NCBI GenBank assembly: GCA_041485905.1
Contig: JBGPKK010000051.1
Coordinates: 1 to 27,214 of the forward strand
Source of the DNA: JAHFUI01 sp041485905
GTDB taxonomy: Bacteria > Acidobacteriota > Vicinamibacteria > Vicinamibacterales > CAVVIG01
Length of the DNA: 27,214 bases
Direction: 5' to 3'
Both the position numbers and the translations under genes were made by a program. Shown here one piece after another: positions 21,067-27,214 of the stretch (positions are counted from its first letter, which is position 1; every line of letters starts with the position of its first letter). The notes beneath the pieces are model-generated. The model did no database searches and was not told where the DNA came from. It worked only from the letters and a program-made list of their open reading frames with translations.

Positions 21067-22080
21067 CTATTTGCTGCTGCGCGCAGCGGCCTGGGCGGCC
21101 TTTTCAACCGCGCGCGACGCCGACAGCATGTTCCGCAGGCCGTAGTTCCCCTCGTGACACGCGTATTCGAACAGTCCCTGGGGCTGAGTCCTCATGTCGA
21201 GCGCCGCGGTCCAGGGTCTGGTCCACGTGGCAGGATCGTCGATCGTCACTTCGTAACGCATCGTGCTCGCGTCAACCCGCGTGAAACGCTCGATCAGATG
21301 GAGCGCGTCGCCGGATCCCCGATAGCTGTTCTTGGGCGAAAAGTTCGTCACGTCGACGACGAGGGTATTGCCCTCCCACCGGCCGCGCGAGTCGCCGAAG
21401 TACTGGCGGATGGATGACCCGACATGCGGGGCCTGACTGATGGGGATGATGCGCGTGTCGTGAATCATTTCGTACGTGATCGCGACGTACCCCGGTCCCT
21501 GCATGAGTCGCGTGTTGGCGTTGTAGACCGTCGGGAAGGTGACGCCCGGTAGCGTGCGCGTGATGCACCGGTCCCACATGCTGAGGTCTTCGGGTCCGCT
21601 AAACACTCCGGCTGCGAAGCTGCCGGCCGGCGCGACCCGCCGCGCCGTGGGTTTCATCGGAGGAATTCTGCCGTCGGGCGGATCGATCACGATCGACGTG
21701 CGCCTCGACGGCGTCCCTCGCTCCAGCCAGTGCGGCGGAGGCGAGGTGGCCGACCCGACTTGCCCTGCGTTGGAGATATCGGCGGTCTCCAGATCGAAAT
21801 CGGCGTTGTCGGTTTGAAGCTGTCGTTCCGCCTGCCGTTGCCGCTGCACGAATTCTTCATCGGTCATCAGTTGCCGCTTGCCGAACTCGGCCGCTCGTTC
21901 GAACGGGATGCCCAACTCGCCTTCGCTCGTCCAGGTTCCCTGCAGGTCCGGTTCGCCCCACGGTGTGCGCGGCGCCGCGCCCTTCCGGACTTCAGGCTTC
22001 TGAGCCGCCGCCGGACCCATCCCGGAGGAGACTGTCAGCCACGCCAGCGCGCCAATCGCCGCGAGCAACCGGTTCTTCAT
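21067..22080 (-). CDS. Secreted 'WGEPDLQGTW' family protein, unknown function
   Basis: A 337-aa third member of the family seen at 5845 and 6771. Signal peptide about 1-27, then RTPWGEPDLQGTW. The shared core is IVIDPPDGRIPP, ITYEMIHDTRIIPI, GDSRGRWEGNTLVVDVTNF, LIERFTRV, DDPATWTRPW and YACHEGNYGL. It is closest in layout to the 6771 product. No function is known. GAGGAGG lies about 6 nt before the ATG. The stop lies 15 bp from the convergent thiolase stop. Confidence 0.82.
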   Translation of the reverse strand: MKNRLLAAIGALAWLTVSSGMGPAAAQKPEVRKGAAPRTPWGEPDLQGTWTSEGELGIPFERAAEFGKRQLMTDEEFVQRQRQAERQLQTDNADFDLETADISNAGQVGSATSPPPHWLERGTPSRRTSIVIDPPDGRIPPMKPTARRVAPAGSFAAGVFSGPEDLSMWDRCITRTLPGVTFPTVYNANTRLMQGPGYVAITYEMIHDTRIIPISQAPHVGSSIRQYFGDSRGRWEGNTLVVDVTNFSPKNSYRGSGDALHLIERFTRVDASTMRYEVTIDDPATWTRPWTAALDMRTQPQGLFEYACHEGNYGLRNMLSASRAVEKAAQAAARSSK

Positions 22081-22107
22081 CCGCGCCTCCTCTTTCGAAC
22101 CATCCTG

Positions 22108-22977
22108 TCAGCGCTCCATCGCGCCCTGATACGGGATGACCTGCCCCGCAACGACATCCGCCTCGAAGTCCATCGTCCGATAACCGGGCGCGCGGATTTC
22201 GATCCGATGGCGGCCGGGCGTCATGCCGATCGGCTGCGTGGTCGGCGTGAATTCGCCCACGGTCCCGACGTACGAGCCGTCGATGAACACCTGGGCCGTG
22301 CCCGGCGTGATCTCAAAACTCACGCCGCCGGTATTGGCCTGACTCTGACCGGGCTGCACGCCGATCGATCCGGACGCCGACGGGTTCTGCGGGTACGTCG
22401 ACGTTGGATATCTTGGATAGCTGGTTGATGGATACGGATATGCGGGATACGGGTATGAGGGGTACGGGTATGAAGGATACGGGTCCGGATAGCCGTACGG
22501 GGAGTAATACGAATCGTAGTAGCCGTAATAGTACGGATAGGCGATCGGGAAGCCGGCCCACAATCCGAAGCCGAGGCTCACGCGCGGGCGGAACGCGTAG
22601 TACGGTTGATAGAACCGGCGTGGCGCGACGCGCAGACCGACTATGCGCGACGCCGAGCGTCCGACCACCACACCGCCGCGAGGCCCGGCCCCGTACACCC
22701 GCGAGCCAGACGAATAGTCGCGAGGCGAGCCATACGCAGACGATCGGGGCGAGCTATTCGGATACGATCGCGGCCCGACGGTGCCGGCGCGCGGCGAGCC
22801 GTACACGCGCGGCGCGCCTGATGATCGCGGTGCTGAAGCGCGTGGAGCTGCACGATTGCTCCCGCCGCTCGCACCCCGACTGTTTCCGCCGCCGCCACGA
22901 TGTTGCGCGTCTGCCGGAGACACGCCGATGAGCAAGGCCCCAGCAGCGAGCACGACGAACGTCTTTGACAGAATCAT
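22108..22977 (-). CDS. Secreted PEGA-domain protein with Pro-Tyr repeat
   Basis: A 289-aa protein with a signal peptide (about 1-25, ending ADAQ), then a Gly/Ser/Arg-rich basic stretch (26-110). A Tyr/Pro-rich segment with tandem PYPSYPYPSYPYPAYPYP-type repeats covers about 145-200. The C-terminal PEGA domain (about 215-285) includes VFIDGSYVGTVGEF, LTPGRHRIEIRAPGY-like and MDFEADV. PEGA domains occur in surface and S-layer-like proteins, so a cell-surface role is likely. The ATG at 22977 is preferred because it begins the signal peptide, with GGGGG about 7 nt upstream; frames extending to 23073 look like upstream readthrough. It is followed 27 bp later by the 21067 gene and may share its transcript. 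Confidence 0.8.
   Translation of the reverse strand: MILSKTFVVLAAGALLIGVSPADAQHRGGGGNSRGASGGSNRAAPRASAPRSSGAPRVYGSPRAGTVGPRSYPNSSPRSSAYGSPRDYSSGSRVYGAGPRGGVVVGRSASRIVGLRVAPRRFYQPYYAFRPRVSLGFGLWAGFPIAYPYYYGYYDSYYSPYGYPDPYPSYPYPSYPYPAYPYPSTSYPRYPTSTYPQNPSASGSIGVQPGQSQANTGGVSFEITPGTAQVFIDGSYVGTVGEFTPTTQPIGMTPGRHRIEIRAPGYRTMDFEADVVAGQVIPYQGAMER
22425..22495. repeat. Imperfect tandem repeat coding for Pro-Tyr motifs
   Basis: Repeats of the pattern GGATACGGGTATGA occur within the PEGA gene. On the minus strand they encode the YPYPS-type units. Length changes by slippage would keep the frame only in multiples of three. Confidence 0.6.
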
Positions 22978-23223
22978 GTTCAGCCCCCAGGTTAGTCGCA
23001 CCAGCATAACGCTCTTGTCCAATCGTGGATACCGCAAGTCTCCTACCAACCAGGACAGGGCCGCTTTCCTCACAAATTCGTCAAACCGCGGTAGTCACCG
23101 TCGCCTTTGTAGGACGTGAGTCCTCCCAGTCGGTCTGCCATACGGCAGGGCTTGGCTGTACGTGGCCACCGGCCGCCCAGCTGGAATGACGCTGTGGTAC
23201 CGTACCGGCGAAGGGGCGTGTGT

Positions 23224-24330
23224 ATGACGCGGTCGAGTTTGGCGGCAATTCTCGTTGCGGCGATGGTCGTTGGCGTTCTTCGTCCCGCCTCAATCCGGGC
23301 CCAGGACAAGTCTGATTTCGCAGGTCGATGGACCCTCAACCGTGAGTTGAGTCAGTTCCCCCGTGAGATCGGATTCGGCGTGGACTGGGTGTCGGCCGGC
23401 GGGTCCGGCCTGGACTCGACCGCGAGCGGCGGAAGAGGCCGGCGTGGATCCGGCGGTGGAGGGGCGGGCGCCTTCACGGCACGGCGCGAGAGCGAGGACG
23501 ACGCCAAGCGCGTACAGCAGTTGACGGCCGAGGTGCGCAATCCCTCCGCCCGTGTGACGATCGTCGAGACACCGACCGCCGTGACGATCACGGACGACCG
23601 GGGGCAATCGCGCACGTTTCACCCCGACGGCAAGGAAGAAGTGCTTCAGCTCGATGGCGTGCCGGTTGGAGTGACCGCGAAACGAGAAGCCGGCCGACTG
23701 GTGGTGCTCTACAGGGCGGAGCAGGGGAGAGATTTGCGCTACACGTATTCGCGGGCCGCGAGTCCTCCGCAGTTGGTGATCGATGTGGAGTTCATCGAGC
23801 GCGGCCGAGGCGATGGAGTCAGACGCATCTACGAACCCGCCAGCGCGACCGAGACTCTGGCCGCAGCCATCGCGGCGCCTTCCCCCGCGATCACGAAGCC
23901 AGGTGCGGGATTGCCAGACGCGGAGCTCAAGGGCCTGACGAAACTTGGCATCGTGGTGGAGGGTCTGAGTCCGCAGGCGGCCGCCTGCGGCTTGAGCCAG
24001 GACACGCTCGAAACGGCGGTGTCGAAACGCCTGTCGGATGCCGGATTCAGGGTCCTCCGAAACTCGGACGAGGACACGTACGTCTACGTCAACGTCATCA
24101 CCACCAGCCTGTCCACCGGATTGTGCGTCTCGCGGTACGACGCGTTCCTCTACACGCACACAACGGCCAAGCTTTCGTACCAGGAAACGCCCGTGCTGGT
24201 GCAGGTGTCCTTGCTGCACAAGGGCGGCATCACAGGCGGTGCCTCTGCCGCTCATGCCGAGGGGGTTCTTCGGGGTGTGCAGGAGTACGTCGATCAGTTT
24301 TCGAACCGGATTCGCGACGCGAACAAGTAG
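23224..24330 (+). CDS. Secreted protein of unknown function
   Basis: A 368-aa protein with a signal peptide (about 1-25, ending IRAQ). The mature start DFAGRWTLNRELSQFPREIG recalls small secreted acidobacterial proteins. A Gly/Arg-rich stretch (about 58-80) follows, then beta-rich sequence (VTIVETPTAVTITDDRGQSR; FHPDGKEEVLQLDG) and a C-terminal part that looks like a separate domain (LGIVVEGLSPQAAACGLSQD through YVDQFSNRIRDANK). No enzyme motif is recognised. AAGGGG lies about 8 nt before the ATG at 23224; frames starting at 23116 lack a signal. It is divergent from the PEGA gene. Confidence 0.72.
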   Translation: MTRSSLAAILVAAMVVGVLRPASIRAQDKSDFAGRWTLNRELSQFPREIGFGVDWVSAGGSGLDSTASGGRGRRGSGGGGAGAFTARRESEDDAKRVQQLTAEVRNPSARVTIVETPTAVTITDDRGQSRTFHPDGKEEVLQLDGVPVGVTAKREAGRLVVLYRAEQGRDLRYTYSRAASPPQLVIDVEFIERGRGDGVRRIYEPASATETLAAAIAAPSPAITKPGAGLPDAELKGLTKLGIVVEGLSPQAAACGLSQDTLETAVSKRLSDAGFRVLRNSDEDTYVYVNVITTSLSTGLCVSRYDAFLYTHTTAKLSYQETPVLVQVSLLHKGGITGGASAAHAEGVLRGVQEYVDQFSNRIRDANK

Positions 24331-24456
24331 CGATCAGGACAACGACGCCGCGCGAACGTTTGTCGATTTTTGGCCGTTTCTAATCAAGAACCGGGTAGCG
24401 TGCTTCATGCGTCTCCCGAGGTGAACCATCCGGGATGCCTTGACGCGATCAGCGTC

Positions 24457-25641
24457 TCATCGACTCGCCGCCGTGCCCTTTTTCGCGTTCTCCGGGTGAA
24501 GCATCAGTTTCTGCACGCGCCAGTTGTTCATGTCGGCGACGTAGATCGTGTTTTCCGACGGGCAGGCGATGCTGTGGATCCAGTTGAACTGGCCCAGCTC
24601 GTGGCCGGACTCGCCCAGCGTGCCCACGATCTTGCCGTCCAGCGTCAGCTTGTACACGCGCCCCGGCTCCTGGTCGGACGTATACAGGTACTGCGTCGGG
24701 CCGTTGGTGATGCAGATCGTCCACGGCTGCGTCTCGTCCGGCGGGTTCGCGGACAGGTTCCCCAGCACTGGATGACGCTTCTTGTCGTACGACGCGTTCA
24801 GCACGATGAACCGCTGGAAATTCCCGTCGCGATCGAAGACCTGAATGCGGCGGTTGCCGCGATCGGCGACGTAGACGTTGTTCTGGCGATCGATGCCGAT
24901 GTTGTGCGGCGTGTTGAATTGGCTGGGATTCTCGGTCGCGTGCGGTCCACCGGTGCCACGCGATCCCCACGACCTGACCCAGTTGCCGTGCTGGTCGAAC
25001 TTGGCGACGCGCGAGTTGATGTAGCCGTCGCTGATGTAGATGTTGTCGTCGCCGTCCCACGCGATGTCGGTTGGTGCGCGGAACTGTCCGTCGATGTGAA
25101 CGGGTGCCGGGCGGCCCTCGCCGCCTCTCCCCAGGCCGTTGCCCTTGAAGTAATCGGGCTCATCCGGCCCTTCCGGCCTCCGTCCGAGGTTCAGCGTGAC
25201 GTAGCCGGCCGGGTTGAACCGCATCGCGGTGTGGGTCCCTTTGTCAACGATCCACAGGTTGTCGTACTTGTCGTAGCGCGCGCCGTGCGCGTACCCGAGG
25301 CCGTACACGCCATGACCGACTTCGCGCACGAACTTGCCGGCCTCGTCGAACTCCAGCAGCTGCGTCGTGGCATTGCCGTAGAGCGGACCGGAGGTGGCGC
25401 TGCCCGGATGGTTCAACATGAGCACGCGGCCCTTGGAGTTGACGGCGACGGCCAGCACTTCGCCGAGATTCATCGTCGCCGGGTACTTGAAGTAATCCGG
25501 AACGGAGTCGAACGGGATCTTCGGGACGTTGACGGTCTGCGGCTGCTGGGCAGACAACTGTGCCTGTCCTGGCACCCGCGCGATGGTGAGTGCACCGATC
25601 AGGGCGACGAGCACGAACAGTACGATGGCAAGCCGTTTCAT
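24457..25641 (-). CDS. Secreted NHL propeller, PAL-like lyase homologue
   Basis: A 394-aa protein with a signal peptide (about 1-28) and a six-bladed NHL propeller. It resembles peptidyl-alpha-hydroxyglycine amidating lyase (PAL). Blade-leading histidines H119 (YAHGARYD), H246 (TPHNIGID) and H356 (WIHSIACP) occupy the positions of the PAL zinc ligands. DGYINSR (Y207) matches the segment with the catalytic tyrosine. The arginine PAL uses in its first blade is not evident, since the local sequence is LNHPGS. It may be an amidating-lyase-like enzyme or a degenerate binding propeller. AGGAGG lies about 6 nt before the ATG at 25641. It is monocistronic as far as visible. Confidence 0.82.
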   Translation of the reverse strand: MKRLAIVLFVLVALIGALTIARVPGQAQLSAQQPQTVNVPKIPFDSVPDYFKYPATMNLGEVLAVAVNSKGRVLMLNHPGSATSGPLYGNATTQLLEFDEAGKFVREVGHGVYGLGYAHGARYDKYDNLWIVDKGTHTAMRFNPAGYVTLNLGRRPEGPDEPDYFKGNGLGRGGEGRPAPVHIDGQFRAPTDIAWDGDDNIYISDGYINSRVAKFDQHGNWVRSWGSRGTGGPHATENPSQFNTPHNIGIDRQNNVYVADRGNRRIQVFDRDGNFQRFIVLNASYDKKRHPVLGNLSANPPDETQPWTICITNGPTQYLYTSDQEPGRVYKLTLDGKIVGTLGESGHELGQFNWIHSIACPSENTIYVADMNNWRVQKLMLHPENAKKGTAASR

Positions 25642-26210
25642 AGTGACCTCCTGGCCGCGAGCGCCGTCCAGCGCTCTTCCCGAAACCTAGACTATGCAGC
25701 CGAAACTCTCCGATGAAGCCCTTGGTTTCGATCATTCCCGAGGCTCCGCATGGCATGCGAGCGGAACTCTAACAGATTGCAGGAAATGCCCGTAATGCCC
25801 CGGAACCGGGCCGAGCCGTCGAAGCCACCGAGGCGACCCATCACGCTGCGCGGCAGTATTAGTTGAGGAGCCCGCCGAGCCCCTGACGCGGCGAATCCTG
25901 CCGACGTTCCGCGTCCGCGGCCCACGTCGACGAGTTCGTTCGCGAGGCCCTGATGATTCCGCTCGCCATGATAGTGCTCGACGAACTCGGCCACGTCCGA
26001 CGCGGGTGGCCACTCGCGAAGGCCTCTACGCTGGGGTCTCGGTTGTCACGCAGTCCGCCGGTGCCGACAGTCGACTCGAAACTCTTGCACCCAACGATCG
26101 TTGATGTGATACTCGGGGCTCTTGAGGTTGTCGAATCCTTTGGAGCGCGACGCCATTCGAATTTCCGCGTAATTTCCAAATCTGACGCTGGGCGGAGACT
26201 TGGAGGAAAT
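25642..26210. other. Intergenic region with a transposase remnant
   Basis: Apart from the transposase tail at 25856-25994, nothing recognisable is seen in this 569-bp stretch. The left part (25642-25850) should hold the promoter of the 24457 gene. The right end carries the SD (GGAGG just before 26211) of the cytochrome gene. No inverted terminal repeat pair was found. Confidence 0.45.
25856..25994 (-). pseudogene. Transposase (integrase core) C-terminal remnant
   Basis: One minus-strand frame gives EFVEHYHGERNHQGLANELV, the C-terminal signature of many DDE/rve integrase-core transposases. The expected end motif LGGLLN lies at about 25859-25880 in a different frame and is followed at once by a stop, where homologues usually continue with YY. 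The remnant is therefore both frameshifted and truncated at its 5' side. It is a dead copy of an IS3/IS481-like element. Confidence 0.6.
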
Positions 26211-27214
26211 ATGTCGAGAAAGTTTTTGCTGCCGTTGGTGGCCGCTTTTCTCTGCTCCTTGGTCTTCTCGGTCAATCCCGTCCACACGCAAGGGCGCGGA
26301 CAAGGCCGCGGTCAGGCTCTTGCCTTACCCGACGGACCTGGCAAAGAGATCGTTCAAGCCCAATGCACGAAGTGCCACGCACTCGGCCTGATGGCCAACT
26401 CAGGCGGGTATACGCGACAAGGATGGGTAGAGCTTTTCGGCACGATGGTCGCGCTGCCCAACGATCAGAAAGCCCAAGTTGCGGAGTATCTTGCCAAGAA
26501 CTTCCCGGAGCAGCCAAGACCGTCCGCCGTGGTGATTCCCGGACCTGTGAATATTTCCATCAAGGAGTGGTCGGTGCCCACGCTCGGCTCGCGACCTCAT
26601 GACCCGGAACCGGGACCAGGGGGCACGATTTGGTGGACGGGAATGTTCGCTAACGTGTTGGGGCGGTTCGATCCCAAGACGGGGGAGTTCAAGGAATATC
26701 CCGCGAAGACGGCTGGGTCCGGGCCTCACGGCTTGGAGTTCGACAAGGACGGCAACCTGTGGTTCACGGCCAACTCGAAGGGCTACATCGGCAAGCTGGA
26801 TCCGAAAACGGGCGAGGTCACCGAATATAAGCTGCCGGAAGATGTGCGCGATCCGCATACGCCGCTCTTCGCGCCGAACGGCATGCTCTTTTTCACGGCA
26901 CAAAACGCCAATTACGTCGGGCGTCTCAACCCGAAGACCGGCGAGATCAAGGTCGTCAAGACTCCGACGGAACGCGCGAACCCGTACGGTGTCGTGATGA
27001 GTTCAAAGGCCATTCCGTTTGTGTGCGACTTTGGCACCAACAAGATCATCAGGATCGATCCCGACACGCTCGCCATCAAGGAATACGAGTTGCCAAGTCC
27101 CGAGAGCCGGCCTCGGCGGATCGCGATTGGTCCCGACGACATCATCTGGTACGCGGACTACTCCCGCGGCTATCTCGGTCGGCTCGATCCAAACACGAGC
27201 AACGTGACGGAATG
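26211..27214 (+). CDS. Cytochrome c and Vgb-like propeller fusion (3' cut by window)
   Basis: At least 334 codons, open at the window end. Signal peptide about 1-27, then a small cytochrome c domain with CTKCH (C52, C55, H56) and a possible axial Met in TMVALPND. From about residue 115 come propeller blades of the virginiamycin B lyase/streptogramin lyase type: GFDPKTGEFKEYP-like, GKLDPKTGEVTEYKLPED, GRLNPKTGEIKVVKTP, IRIDPDTLAIKEYELP. In this context the domain is more likely part of a periplasmic redox or sensor protein than an antibiotic lyase. The ATG at 26211 has GGAGG about 5 nt upstream. Confidence 0.82.
   Translation, partial: MSRKFLLPLVAAFLCSLVFSVNPVHTQGRGQGRGQALALPDGPGKEIVQAQCTKCHALGLMANSGGYTRQGWVELFGTMVALPNDQKAQVAEYLAKNFPEQPRPSAVVIPGPVNISIKEWSVPTLGSRPHDPEPGPGGTIWWTGMFANVLGRFDPKTGEFKEYPAKTAGSGPHGLEFDKDGNLWFTANSKGYIGKLDPKTGEVTEYKLPEDVRDPHTPLFAPNGMLFFTAQNANYVGRLNPKTGEIKVVKTPTERANPYGVVMSSKAIPFVCDFGTNKIIRIDPDTLAIKEYELPSPESRPRRIAIGPDDIIWYADYSRGYLGRLDPNTSNVTE

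Noticed and set aside
26211..27214. Streptogramin resistance gene (vgb)
   Set aside because: The propeller resembles Vgb, but it is fused to a signal peptide and cytochrome c domain, which points to a periplasmic redox or binding role.

Overview
The window is a GC-rich bacterial chromosome segment, most likely from an uncultured Acidobacteriota of the Vicinamibacteria type. The assignment is an inference. It rests on large Oar-like TonB-dependent receptors with an N-terminal carboxypeptidase-regulatory domain, a DUF6152 protein, several secreted proteins of the 'DGxPDLxGxW' type, cytochrome c fused to a PHM-like copper monooxygenase, NHL propellers, and a dispersed palindromic repeat (7890-7907) that I recall from such genomes. 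Most proteins carry signal peptides, so the region mainly serves the cell envelope and periplasm.

Layout. 1-200: a Rho-independent terminator for a gene outside the window, then a tRNA-Leu(UAA)-like sequence without a D arm. 197-2797 (-): a B12-binding radical SAM protein with its own promoter and palindromic operator, behind a Tat-exported dienelactone hydrolase. 2890-4041 (+): an NHL/PAL-like propeller. 4046-5707 (-): a two-gene unit (small secreted protein, DUF3089 hydrolase) behind a TetR-type operator. 5845-8358 (+): three secreted proteins (two paralogues plus DUF6152), with a different short repeat in each intergenic gap. 8796-10522 (+): an HTH-GAF protein and a lipoprotein with a TonB C-terminal domain.

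10550-16767 (-): a probable operon of TonB-dependent receptor, TPR protein and cytochrome c/copper monooxygenase. Its promoter carries the same operator as the 5707 unit. 16987-17652 (+): a divergent TetR regulator that is the natural candidate to bind both operators. 17591-21051: zinc alcohol dehydrogenase, ACAD10/11-type phosphotransferase and, divergently, a thiolase, which together look like an acyl or hydroxyacyl-CoA degradation locus. 21067-24330: a third secreted paralogue, a PEGA-domain surface protein and an unknown secreted protein. 24457-25641 (-): a second NHL protein that keeps PAL-like active-site residues. 25642-26210: an intergenic stretch with a decayed transposase tail. 26211-end (+): a cytochrome c/Vgb-like propeller cut by the window edge.

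Two ideas stand out. First, a small TetR regulon: two 15-nt identical operators, each 8 nt downstream of an identical -10 hexamer and about 40 nt before the start codon. Second, a possible split PHM/PAL-like oxidative pair: the two chemistries of eukaryotic peptide amidation appear here as a cytochrome-fused monooxygenase and separate secreted propellers. No CRISPR array, intact mobile element or phage gene is visible.
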